From Candidatus Avispirillum faecium (GTDB taxonomy: Bacteria; Bacillota; Clostridia; Oscillospirales; CAG-272), in assembly GCA_904396155.1 (NCBI GenBank), contig CAJFOI010000050.1, forward strand, positions 1 through 64,000: a DNA stretch of 64,000 bases, in the 5' to 3' direction. Position 1 is the first letter of the stretch. Every line of letters begins with the position of its first letter. The position numbers were made by a program, and so were the translations under genes. A model generated the notes under the pieces. It saw only the letters and a program-made list of their open reading frames with translations. It ran no database searches and was not told where the DNA came from. Of the stretch, positions 46,714 to 57,853 are shown in pieces.

Positions 46714-49689
46714 ATGAAAATGAAACGAATAGTATCTGCCTTCCTGTCTCTCGTTACAGTGATAGGCGCCGTTGCCGCCACAGGATACGTTTCTGTGATC
46801 GATACTTCTGCGGCATATGAGGACAAAATAGACGAAGATGGAAATCCCATCATCAACTATATGACCCAGGCTTACGAAACGCCTCAGGCAAAGCTGCGGG
46901 ATATGGTTCTGGCCAGAGAGCAGGGGGACTTCCAGCTGTGGATTGAGGAATTCACGGGTGAAATCGCCTTTGTGGATACCCGAACGGGAGAAACGCTGTT
47001 TTCCAATCCCTATAATGTGGCCGGAAGCGACAACTGGGCATCTGCTTCCACCAAGCAGCAGCTGTTGTCTCAGCTTGCGGTAACGTATGAGGACAACGGT
47101 GTGGAAGCGACGATGTATTCCTATACGGAAGCAGCGCTTCGTGGGCAGATCAGCTATAAGAATATCAAGAACGGTCTGCGGGTGGAATACACCATCGGTG
47201 AGCTGCAGACGACCCGTCTGGTTCCCCGTATGATTTCCAAGACCCGTTTTGAAACCATGATCCTCAACAACATCCCGGATGGTACATATAAGGACAGACT
47301 GTTGTCCTTCTATACCCTTTACGATACCTCCGATGTTTCTCTGACAGAGCAGAATGTAAAGGAAATTCAGGCGGCATTCCCCATTACACGGCAGTTTGCG
47401 GTGTATGTCTGCGATACCAGCATCGTGTCCAAGGAACTGGAGGATTTGGAGACGATTATCAAGGCTTACTGTCCCACATATACCTATGAGGAAATGGAAC
47501 AGGACCATGCGGACTGCGACTACACCAATACGGATGAAGCGCCTGCCAACTTCAAAATGGCAATTGAGTATACCTTTACGGATACGGGTGTTCAGGCGCG
47601 TCTTCCTGCCAACGGCATTCGCTTTGACGAGTCCAATTATGTATTAAAATCTGTGACGATGCTCCCCTACATGGGCTGCGGAAGCTCGGCGAACAATGGA
47701 TATACATTTATTCCGGACGGTTCCGGTACTTTGATCCGTTTTGAGGATGTATATGGTATAACCTATAACGTATCGGGACAGATGTACGGCGCGGATTACG
47801 CGTATCACACCATTTCCGGACAGCATTCCGAGGTGATGCGTATGCCTGTGTTCGGTGTGGTGGAAGAAGTGGAAGAGGCGCCGGTTTTGAGTACGCCCGG
47901 CAGTGCGCCCAGCACCGGAGCGACCACATCTCAGCGGGGATTCCTTGCAATAATTACCGAAGGGGATTCCATGGCGAATCTCATGAGCTCTCACGGAGGA
48001 AGGCTGCATGGCTATAATACGGTCTATGCCAGTTTCAACCCCCGGCCCTCGGACTCCTACAATCTGGCAGATTCCATATCGGTAGGAACCAACGCGTCCT
48101 GGACGGTCACTACCGACCGGAAGTACTCCGGATCTTATACCATCAATTATGTATTGCTTACCGATGCAAATAAGGCTGAAGAAGCGGGGCTGGAAGAATA
48201 CTATGAGCCTTCTTACGTAGGTATGGCGGCTGCGTATCGGGATTATCTGGAGAAAAACGGCTATATTACACGTCTGAGTGAGGACGATGTGGACGATGAT
48301 CTGCCTCTCTATCTGGAGACTTTCGGATCTATCAAGACCACGGAGCGTGTGCTGTCCTTCCCCATGACGGTCAATACGCCGCTGACAACCTTTGAGGATG
48401 TGGAGACGATCTACAATGAGCTGTCCGAGGAAGGAATCTCCAATATCAATTTCCGGCTGACGGGCAGCTACAACGGCGGACTGGACAACACCTATCCTTC
48501 TAAAGTTTCCTGGGTGAAGGAACTGGGAGGAAAGTCCGGCTTTGAGGATCTTTTGGAGAGCGGAGAAGAAAACGGCTTCGGTGTCTATCCGGACTTCGAC
48601 TTTGCATATATGAAGAGTGCCGACTGGTTTGACGGCGTCTCGGAGAGACGGGATCTCATAAAATCCATTGATGACCGGTATATGTCCAAGCGGGAATACG
48701 ATGCGGCCATGCAGAGCTTTGAATCAGATTCCGCTCTGGCAATATCGTCTTCTGTATACGATTACTTCTATGAAAAGTTTGAGAAGGATTACGGAAAGTA
48801 CGAGGCAAAGGAAGTGTCCGTTTCCACTTTGGGAAAGGAACTGAACTCCGACTTTGACGAAGAGGATCCGTATAACCGAGAGGACTCCAAGGAGTTCACC
48901 ATGCAGATGCTGGAGAAGCTGTCCGAGAAATATGATGTTATGGTAGACGGCGGAAACGCGTATGTACTGCCTTATGTGGATCATATTCTGGATCTGCCCA
49001 CGGAATCCAGCAACTTCCTGCGGGCCAGTGAATCGGTTCCCTTTGTTTCCATGGTGCTTCACGGGTATGTGAATTATACAGGCAGTGCGCTCAATATGGA
49101 AGGGGACGTACAATATTCTCTTCTGAAAGCGGTAGAAAACGGTGCAAGTCTGTACTTTGTTCTCTGTTATCAGAATACGAATGCGCTGAAGGAATCGGAT
49201 ACATACAACAAGTATTTCTCTGTTGCCTACGACGTCTGGAAGGACGATATGGTTACATATTATGATACCATCAACGAAGCCCTTCGGGATCTTCAGACCG
49301 CTTGCATCGTAGACCACGAATTTATGACAGCCACGCGCGTTATGGACGAGACGGAGAATGAAGAGGCTGTCACAGAGGATGAGGAAAGTGCAGCGGAACA
49401 GGCTGCGGATGCAGAACGTGCCCAGCTGCGTGCAGAGCTGGAGGCGCAGCGGTACGGCGGCGTGCCGGAGGATTATTTGAGCGGCAGTGGTGTTACCGGC
49501 GGAACGGGCAGCAGTTCTTCCGCGCAAAATGCGCAGAGATATGAAACCGAGAGCGGTACCGTGGTGCGTGTGGAGTACGAAACCGGAGTAAGTTTCATCA
49601 TTAATTACAATTCTTATGATGTCACCGTGCAGTACGGCGGGGAAACCTATACGGTAGAAGCGCTGAACTTTGTCCGGATCGATGGTTAA
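46714..49689 (+). CDS. Large secreted DUF5696-like protein
   Basis: Signal peptide; architecture and operon context of DUF5696 proteins; 'YMGCGSSANNGYTFIPDGSGTLIRFED', 'DDDLPLYLETFGSIKTTERVLSFPMTVNTPLTTFEDVETIYNELSEEGISNINFRLTGSYNGG'. Confidence 0.72.
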   Translation: MKMKRIVSAFLSLVTVIGAVAATGYVSVIDTSAAYEDKIDEDGNPIINYMTQAYETPQAKLRDMVLAREQGDFQLWIEEFTGEIAFVDTRTGETLFSNPYNVAGSDNWASASTKQQLLSQLAVTYEDNGVEATMYSYTEAALRGQISYKNIKNGLRVEYTIGELQTTRLVPRMISKTRFETMILNNIPDGTYKDRLLSFYTLYDTSDVSLTEQNVKEIQAAFPITRQFAVYVCDTSIVSKELEDLETIIKAYCPTYTYEEMEQDHADCDYTNTDEAPANFKMAIEYTFTDTGVQARLPANGIRFDESNYVLKSVTMLPYMGCGSSANNGYTFIPDGSGTLIRFEDVYGITYNVSGQMYGADYAYHTISGQHSEVMRMPVFGVVEEVEEAPVLSTPGSAPSTGATTSQRGFLAIITEGDSMANLMSSHGGRLHGYNTVYASFNPRPSDSYNLADSISVGTNASWTVTTDRKYSGSYTINYVLLTDANKAEEAGLEEYYEPSYVGMAAAYRDYLEKNGYITRLSEDDVDDDLPLYLETFGSIKTTERVLSFPMTVNTPLTTFEDVETIYNELSEEGISNINFRLTGSYNGGLDNTYPSKVSWVKELGGKSGFEDLLESGEENGFGVYPDFDFAYMKSADWFDGVSERRDLIKSIDDRYMSKREYDAAMQSFESDSALAISSSVYDYFYEKFEKDYGKYEAKEVSVSTLGKELNSDFDEEDPYNREDSKEFTMQMLEKLSEKYDVMVDGGNAYVLPYVDHILDLPTESSNFLRASESVPFVSMVLHGYVNYTGSALNMEGDVQYSLLKAVENGASLYFVLCYQNTNALKESDTYNKYFSVAYDVWKDDMVTYYDTINEALRDLQTACIVDHEFMTATRVMDETENEEAVTEDEESAAEQAADAERAQLRAELEAQRYGGVPEDYLSGSGVTGGTGSSSSAQNAQRYETESGTVVRVEYETGVSFIINYNSYDVTVQYGGETYTVEALNFVRIDG

Positions 49690-49704
49690 GGAAAGGAGGA
49701 AAAT

Positions 49705-50697
49705 ATGGCTTTATTGAAAAAGACCAAAGCGAAGGCCACTTCGGAGCTTGGCGTTGTGAAGGAAAGAAAGCGCGGTGCAAGTCTCCAGGTAAAGAGATCC
49801 AGAGCCGGGTGGTTGTTCATCCTGCCGTTTCTGCTGGGCTTCCTCCTGATTTATATTCCCATAATTTTTGATTCGATCAAATACAGTTTCCACGAAATTG
49901 ACATTATCACTGGCGGCGGATATGAATTGGTCTGGGTAGGTCTTGGAAACTATCAGGCGGCGCTGAGTGATGAGACCTTTGTGCAGACACTGCTGTCGGG
50001 TCTTACCGGACTGATTGTGGAGATTCCGGCGATTTTGCTCTTTTCATTGTTTATTGCCATTCTGCTCAATCAAAAGATGGCCGGGCGTGCGGCTTTCCGT
50101 GCAATCTTCTTCATCCCCGTGCTGCTCACCACCGGGCTGATTGCGGATATTGACGCAGGCAACATGCTGGGCGACTATATGGGTTCCACCACAGAGGGGA
50201 TCGACACGGGAAATACCACTGGGACCAGTGTGGCAGAAATCATATCGGCAGCGGATATTCAGAATCTGTTCAGCAATATGATTGTAGGAAGCGAACTGGC
50301 CACACGGGTGACGGAACTGGTAAACAACATCTTTGATATTGTCAACCGTTCCGGTGTGCAGATGTTGATTTTCCTGGCGGGGCTGCAGGGAATTTCCCCT
50401 GCGATCTACGAGTCCTGTCAGATAGAGGGTGCTTCCTCCTGGGAGACTTTCTGGAAGATCACGCTTCCCATCATTTCACCGATGATTTTGGTAAACGCCA
50501 TCTATACGGTCATTGATTCATTTACTTCCGGAAACAATGCAGTGATGGCTTATGTGAACCAGTTGTACAGCTCTGCGGGAGACGGGAATGTAATCAGTTC
50601 TGCAATGGCATGGATGTACTTCCTGCTGGTCATGGTGATCGTAGCAGCGGTAGCGGGAATCATCAGTCTGTTCGTGTTCTACCAGAGGAAAGACTGA
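49705..50697 (+). CDS. Sugar ABC transporter permease (MalF-like), pair 2
   Basis: 'AGWLFILPFLLGFLLIYIPIIFDSIKYSFHEI'; EAA loop 'IYESCQIEGASSWETFWKITLPIISPMI'; extra ~60-aa loop 'DIDAGNMLGDYMGSTTEG...'. Confidence 0.92.
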   Translation: MALLKKTKAKATSELGVVKERKRGASLQVKRSRAGWLFILPFLLGFLLIYIPIIFDSIKYSFHEIDIITGGGYELVWVGLGNYQAALSDETFVQTLLSGLTGLIVEIPAILLFSLFIAILLNQKMAGRAAFRAIFFIPVLLTTGLIADIDAGNMLGDYMGSTTEGIDTGNTTGTSVAEIISAADIQNLFSNMIVGSELATRVTELVNNIFDIVNRSGVQMLIFLAGLQGISPAIYESCQIEGASSWETFWKITLPIISPMILVNAIYTVIDSFTSGNNAVMAYVNQLYSSAGDGNVISSAMAWMYFLLVMVIVAAVAGIISLFVFYQRKD

Positions 50698-50715
50698 GAA
50701 AGGAGGATCGTGCAA

Positions 50716-51771
50716 ATGACAAATCAAGTGCAAAATGCTCACAAAATCAAACGGGAGAGCAAAAAAAGAATCCGTGTGGAATTCGATCGCACGCCTCTTC
50801 TCGAACGGCTCAGATCGAAGTATCTGTCTCTGTACTTCCTCAAGCGGCTGGTCTGGCATGTCTTCCGGTTTTTGTTGCTTCTGGGTGTGTGCTATGTCAT
50901 CCTGTTCCCGTTTTATTCTAAGATTGCATCCTCGTTTATGAGTCCGGAAGACTTTGTGGACGTCACGGTGCGTTTGATTCCGAAATATCCGACGTTGGAT
51001 ATTTACAAAGCTATCATCATGGAAAACGGGTATCTGTCGGCACTGTTGAACACATTTATTTTAGCAGGTTCCTGTGCACTGCTTCAGACTTTTGTCTGCT
51101 GCCTGGTGGGCTATGGATTTGCAAAATTTAAGTTTAAGTTCAACAAGCTGCTGTTCCTTCTGGTAATCTTCACCATGATCGTGCCCCATTCTACACTGCA
51201 GCTTTCCATGTTTATGGAATTCCGATATTTTGATATTTTGGGGATCTTGAACCTCCTTGGAGGCGGTGTGGTAGACTGGCTGCGGCTGTTGGAGAACCCA
51301 TCTTTGAATTTGATCAACACCTACTGGCCGCTGTGGATTTTGTCTGCTACTGCGCTTGCCTTTAAGAACGGGCTGTATATCTTTATGATGCGTCAGTTCT
51401 TCAAGGGCGTGCCGGATGAGCTGGAAGAATCTGCGTATGTGGATGGAGCGGGAGTGTTCCGTACCTTTATTCAGATCATTCTTCCGCTGTCCATTCCCAT
51501 GATGATCACCGTGTTTATGTTTGCCTTCTCGTGGCAGTGGACGGACAATTTCTACACGGATTTGTTCTACACGACTTCCGGTCCTACACTGATGCCTGAT
51601 ATTGTGGCGATTCCCACATCCCTCAATATCACTACGGCTGCTGCGAACATGTACAATACTGCCATTACCAACACCTGCGGGATTCTTATTCTGCTGCCTT
51701 TGATACTTTTGTATGTTTTTGCACAGAAGTACATTATCCAGGGGATCGAGCGTTCCGGTATTACAGGCTGA
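50716..51771 (+). CDS. Carbohydrate ABC transporter permease (MalG-like), pair 2
   Basis: 'VCYVILFPFYSKIASSFMSPEDFVD'; EAA loop 'LEESAYVDGAGVFRTFIQIILPLSIPMM'. Confidence 0.92.
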   Translation: MTNQVQNAHKIKRESKKRIRVEFDRTPLLERLRSKYLSLYFLKRLVWHVFRFLLLLGVCYVILFPFYSKIASSFMSPEDFVDVTVRLIPKYPTLDIYKAIIMENGYLSALLNTFILAGSCALLQTFVCCLVGYGFAKFKFKFNKLLFLLVIFTMIVPHSTLQLSMFMEFRYFDILGILNLLGGGVVDWLRLLENPSLNLINTYWPLWILSATALAFKNGLYIFMMRQFFKGVPDELEESAYVDGAGVFRTFIQIILPLSIPMMITVFMFAFSWQWTDNFYTDLFYTTSGPTLMPDIVAIPTSLNITTAAANMYNTAITNTCGILILLPLILLYVFAQKYIIQGIERSGITG

Positions 51772-51785
51772 CGGAAAATACGAAT

Positions 51786-51822
51786 AAAACGGCGTGGCCG
51801 CAGAAGCGACCGCGCCGTTTTT
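51786..51822 (+). terminator. Terminator of the ABC/DUF5696 locus
   Basis: AAAACGGCGtGGCCGC-agaa-GCGaCCGCGCCGTTTTT. Confidence 0.75.
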
Positions 51823-51845
51823 GTGTCGTCAGGATGTATCATAGA

Positions 51846-51879
51846 AAAATCCCGCAAACACATTTGTTTGCGGGATTTT
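51846..51879. terminator. Terminator hairpin of the following minus-strand operon
   Basis: AAAATCCCGCAAACA-catt-TGTTTGCGGGATTTT. Confidence 0.8.
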
Positions 51880-51893
51880 GCGTTTGGGATGTT

Positions 51894-53171
51894 TTATATG
51901 GTAAAGTCTACATCGCGCAGCAGGCGTTTCTCCGCCTCTGGGCACCAGAGATTGTTGTTCTTTTCGCATATGTCAGCCAGGTCTTGGAAGAGCGCGGCAT
52001 TTTCTCCTCCCTGTGCCGCTGCACTGCGGAAATCTGCAATGGCGGTCAGGGGCAGTGTCACATGGGTGTAAATGAGCTTTTTGCCGCCGGGGATCTTCGG
52101 CAGATCCATGGTCGTCTGTGCATCTGCGTCCAGGCCGCCGATATGGGTAATCATGCAGGAAGGATTTACCTTCTGCTGTTCCATAAGACGAAGGGCTTCG
52201 ATCAAATCTTCGTTGTTGCCGCCAGAGGTGCCGACGATGTGCGTGGAGGCATAATGCACATTGTAAAAGTTAAATTTTGCGGAGAACGCCGGATCCGTGG
52301 GGCCTGCAAAAAAGTTGAGGCAGCCGTCCCTGCCCAGGATCGCATCTGCGGTTTCCACCACCGGCGCCACCGGCGCAAACACAAACACGTCGTCAAAGCC
52401 GTCCTTGCCGGTCAGTCCTTTTAGGTAGACGGCAGGATTCTCTATGTGCGCAGTGTTGATGTACCGCAGGTCTACACCATGTTCCTTTGCCTCTTTGGCG
52501 GTGATCAGCGATGCTGCCCGGGAAAGCCTCTCCTCGTCGATGTCGGTGACAACCAGAAGGGAAGGAGGACGGCCCCCATGAATCGCATAGTCCACGGCGC
52601 CGAGCCCCATGGGACCGGCCCCTGCCAGAATCGCCATGGCGCCGCCTTCTACCGTTCCCATGTGGTGAACATATTTGCCCGGATCCGTATGATAGTTGGC
52701 ATGGAAAGCTCCCACAATACAGCTCATGGGTTCTGCCAGGCTGCCCCAGTAGAATGCTTCTCCCCTGTAAGGCAGAAGACAGTTACATTCCATTACCTCA
52801 TTGGGAATGATCACATATGTGGCGCCGCCGCCGATATCGTGATAGGAGTATCCGGGTGCGGCCAGGGAACCCTTGTAGTTGATGGCAGGTTGAATGGCAA
52901 AGCGATCCCCTGCCTTAAATTTGCCCTGCCACTTTTTTCCTACTTGGATCAACTCTCCGCAAAATTCATGCCCCAGAATAATCGGGGACTCAGCTACATT
53001 GTCCGGCACGCGCTTGTGGGCAGCTCCCTGCAGTGCCGCCTTGTGGGAGGACATACAAATGCTGTCCGAAATCACCCTTGCCAGAATTTGATCCTCCCTC
53101 AGCGGAGGCAGTTCAAATTCTTCTGTGCGGATATCGTTTACTCCATATAATCTGACTGCTTTTGTTTTCAT
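51894..53171 (-). CDS. Zinc-type (MDR) alcohol/polyol dehydrogenase
   Basis: 'ILGHEFCGELIQVG', 'AILAGAGPMGLGAVDYAIHGG', 'VVTDIDEERLSRAASL'; start MKTKAVRLYG at 53171. Confidence 0.85.
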   Translation of the reverse strand: MKTKAVRLYGVNDIRTEEFELPPLREDQILARVISDSICMSSHKAALQGAAHKRVPDNVAESPIILGHEFCGELIQVGKKWQGKFKAGDRFAIQPAINYKGSLAAPGYSYHDIGGGATYVIIPNEVMECNCLLPYRGEAFYWGSLAEPMSCIVGAFHANYHTDPGKYVHHMGTVEGGAMAILAGAGPMGLGAVDYAIHGGRPPSLLVVTDIDEERLSRAASLITAKEAKEHGVDLRYINTAHIENPAVYLKGLTGKDGFDDVFVFAPVAPVVETADAILGRDGCLNFFAGPTDPAFSAKFNFYNVHYASTHIVGTSGGNNEDLIEALRLMEQQKVNPSCMITHIGGLDADAQTTMDLPKIPGGKKLIYTHVTLPLTAIADFRSAAAQGGENAALFQDLADICEKNNNLWCPEAEKRLLRDVDFTI

Positions 53172-53190
53172 TTTCGTCTCCAACCGATTT

Positions 53191-53457
53191 TTACTTCTTG
53201 CCTTGATCAAACAGCCGACGCAGCCGCTGCTTGTTTTGCATTTTCTGGTCTGTGTGTTCTGAAGTACGCGCCGGGCGTACCTGTACTACCTGCTGTCGTC
53301 CGTTTTGGACCGTCAGAGTGAGTACTACCGCATCCCCCTCGCGCACCTTTTCAAATGCTGCTGTGGAAAAGGTAATTTTTCTGCCGTCGCCGTCAGAAAA
53401 GCACACGGCGATCCCTTCTTCCACGCGGTCCACGACACAGACAATCGTTTCTTCCAT
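53191..53457 (-). CDS. DUF3006-like small protein
   Basis: 'CVVDRVEEGIAVCFSDGDGRKITFSTAAFEKVREGDAVVLTL'. Confidence 0.72.
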   Translation of the reverse strand: MEETIVCVVDRVEEGIAVCFSDGDGRKITFSTAAFEKVREGDAVVLTLTVQNGRQQVVQVRPARTSEHTDQKMQNKQRLRRLFDQGKK

Positions 53458-53459
53458 GT

Positions 53460-54470
53460 TCAGTACCGGGGCTGATCGGTAAAGCCGATCTTTCTGCGCA
53501 CCTTGGACAGCGTTTTTCTGGCGTCTTTGGCTGCAGCAGCCGCACCGGCGGCCATCACATCTTCCAGGTACTTTTTGTCTGCGATCAGCCGGGTGTATTC
53601 CTCCTGTACCGGCGCCAGCGCGTCGGCGCAGGCCTCACCCACCGCCAGTTTGAAGTCTCCGTATCCCTTGCCGTCAAATTCCCGTTCGATTTCCGGAAAG
53701 CTTTTGTCGGTGAGGGCGCTGTAAATGGACATGAGGTTGATGATCCCGTCTTTTCCTTCCCCGGCGCGTACAAGTGTGTCGGAATCGGTGACGGCCCGCT
53801 TGAATTTGCGGATGATCACGTCTCTGGGGTCCAGGATTCGCACAGTGGCGTTTTCATTTTCATCCGATTTGCTCATTTTCCTTTTGGGGTCCGCAAGACT
53901 CATGATCCTTGCGGAAGGGGTCCTGCTGATGAAAGGTTCGGGAACGACGAACACGTCCCCATATATGCCGTTAAAGCGCACAGCGATGTCCCGCGTGATC
54001 TCCAAATGCTGCTTTTGATCGTCTCCCACGGGAACCAGCTCTGTTTGATACAGGAGGATATCTGCAGCCATCAGCGAGGGATATGTGAACAGACCGGCAT
54101 TGACATTTTCCGCATTTTTCTTGCTTTTGTCTTTGAACTGGGTCATTCTGGAAAGCTCCCCAAACATGGTGTAGCAGTCCAGGATCCACGCCAGCTCCGC
54201 ATGGGCGGGGACGTGACTTTGTACGTATATGACATTTTTCCGGGGATCCAATCCACAGGCGATATACAGCGCAAGGGTTTCATAGGTGCGCCGGCGCAAA
54301 TCGGCCGGGTTTTGCCGAACAGTGATTGCATGTTCGTCTGCGATGCAATAGTAGCAGCGGTATTCTTCGGAAAATTTCGGGAAATTGCGAATAGCGCCCA
54401 GATAGTTTCCAATTGTCAGTACGCCGGAGGGCTGGACGCCGGAAAATACGACTTTTTTGTCCTGATACAT
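53460..54470 (-). CDS. trpS: Tryptophanyl-tRNA synthetase
   Basis: 'KKVVFSGVQPSGVLTIGNYLGAIRNF', 'IADEHAIT', 'KMSKSDEN'; start MYQDKK at 54470 (ORF track extends too far 5'). Confidence 0.96.
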   Translation of the reverse strand: MYQDKKVVFSGVQPSGVLTIGNYLGAIRNFPKFSEEYRCYYCIADEHAITVRQNPADLRRRTYETLALYIACGLDPRKNVIYVQSHVPAHAELAWILDCYTMFGELSRMTQFKDKSKKNAENVNAGLFTYPSLMAADILLYQTELVPVGDDQKQHLEITRDIAVRFNGIYGDVFVVPEPFISRTPSARIMSLADPKRKMSKSDENENATVRILDPRDVIIRKFKRAVTDSDTLVRAGEGKDGIINLMSIYSALTDKSFPEIEREFDGKGYGDFKLAVGEACADALAPVQEEYTRLIADKKYLEDVMAAGAAAAAKDARKTLSKVRRKIGFTDQPRY

Positions 54471-54656
54471 ATTGATATACTCCGTTCCTGCTTCCGGGAA
54501 CTCCCTGAAGCGGTCAATCCATAAAAACGCCTCAAAACGTCTGAGGGTCCTGCTTTTTATTATATAACCGATCCAGATCAAAGTCAATCTCTTGTTGCAT
54601 TTTTCTGCTTTTGTGTTATGATATAAATAGATGTTCATACGACGGGGGGAGATCTC

Positions 54657-55460
54657 ATGAAAAAACAAATTTTCCTGCTGGCTGTGTGCGGAGCTTTGCT
54701 GCTTGGGACAGGCGGATGCAGTGTGGGGTATACCTATGACGATGCATCCCTTTATACGCCGGGGGATGGCAGTGCAGACCCTGCCGCGGTTCGTACCATA
54801 GAGATAGATTGGCCGGCCGGCAGTGTGACGCTTTGTCCCTACGAAGGAGAATTGCTTCAGTTTTCGGATAACAGCCCCTATCCCAGCGACGACAATCTGC
54901 TTCACTCCTATTTGGATGGAGACATTCTCAGAATACGTTTTTGCAAAAGCGGCATATTGCAGCAGTCTGCCACAGAACCAAAAGATCTGGAGGTGCTGGT
55001 GCCGGCATCTCATATGGAATATCTTCAGGAGATCTCCATAGATACGGCGTCTGCCGCGGTGTTTGTGAACGATTTGCAAGTGCAGACGCTGAAAATCGCT
55101 ACCGCGTCCGGCGAGGTTACGGTGGATGGCAGCGCAGAATCTGTGGCGATTGATACGGCGTCGGGAAACATTGCTTTGTCCGGAACTTTTACAGAGATTG
55201 AGACAGATACGGTCAGCGGCGCGCTCACAGCGATCTGCACCGCCTGTCCGCAGCGTTTTACAGGGGACAGCACTTCCGGGGCTTTTCAGGTTACACTTCC
55301 GGCGGACAGCTCCTTTACGCTGGAGTATGACTCTGTTTCGGGAGAGCTGATCAGTGATTTTCCCTTGCAGGAGCGTGAGGGAGGATACACAGCAGGAGAC
55401 GGCGCATTTCCTCTTTCCTTTGATACGGTCAGCGGCGATTTGCACCTCACAAAAAGGTAA
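54657..55460 (+). CDS. DUF4097-type beta-strand-repeat lipoprotein
   Basis: Lipobox 'LLAVCGALLLGTGGCSVG'; repeated 'ISIDTASAAVFVNDL', 'KIATASGEVTVDG', 'AIDTASGNIALSG', 'ETDTVSGALTAI', 'FDTVSGDLHL'. Confidence 0.85.
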   Translation: MKKQIFLLAVCGALLLGTGGCSVGYTYDDASLYTPGDGSADPAAVRTIEIDWPAGSVTLCPYEGELLQFSDNSPYPSDDNLLHSYLDGDILRIRFCKSGILQQSATEPKDLEVLVPASHMEYLQEISIDTASAAVFVNDLQVQTLKIATASGEVTVDGSAESVAIDTASGNIALSGTFTEIETDTVSGALTAICTACPQRFTGDSTSGAFQVTLPADSSFTLEYDSVSGELISDFPLQEREGGYTAGDGAFPLSFDTVSGDLHLTKR

Positions 55461-55534
55461 AGGCGATCGAAGATATAAAAAATCAAAGGGGGACCAGTCA
55501 GTGTAAGTGAAACTTTACAAATACGGTTGTGACA

Positions 55535-55610
55535 ACCCCTCCGCCGCAACTATGTTGCGCCACCACCCCAGCATTTCCTGCGGAGCTGCACCACAGGGGA
55601 GGCTGGATCA
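55535..55610. repeat. Interspersed palindromic repeat copy (reverse orientation)
   Basis: Reverse complement reads agcctcccctgtggtgcagctccgcaggaaatgctggggtggtgg-CGCAAC-ATA-GTTGCG-gcggaggggttgt; matches the copy at ~18.70 kb. Confidence 0.88.
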
Positions 55611-55633
55611 AAAAGCCTCTCTTATATAAGTAA

Positions 55634-55665
55634 AAAAAGCCGCGGACATTTGTCCGTGGCTTTTT
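55634..55665. terminator. Bidirectional terminator (groEL / DUF4097 gene)
   Basis: AAAAAGCCGCGGACA-tt-TGTCCGTGGCTTTTT. Confidence 0.85.
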
Positions 55666-55669
55666 ATGA

Positions 55670-57301
<1,632 letters not shown>

Positions 57302-57319
57302 TCAAATCCTCCTTATCGT

Positions 57320-57643
<324 letters not shown>

Positions 57644-57670
57644 TTAGCACTCGATTCATATAAGTGCTAA
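57644..57670. promoter_or_regulatory. CIRCE operator (HrcA site) upstream of groESL
   Basis: TTAGCACTC-N9-AAGTGCTAA (one mismatch from consensus); minus-strand promoter TTGATT-16-TATAAT just upstream. Confidence 0.9.
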
Positions 57671-57853
57671 ACTATGTGTATCATTATACCACACCAAAGG
57701 AAAAAATCAAGAGGAAAATGGAATCTTTACATTTATTTAACAAATAAAAATTTCAGCGCAGCAATTCGAGTGCTAAGTGGTAAAAAAGAATGCGGGGAAT
57801 GGAAGGCGGACGGGCCGAATATATATAAATGAAGAAAAGCTGCGGGAGCGATT

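Noticed and set aside
53460-55445. 661-aa minus-strand ORF read as an N-terminally extended TrpRS fusion
   Set aside because: The upstream ~325 residues are antisense to the DUF4097 gene plus intergenic DNA; TrpRS begins at MYQDKK (54470).
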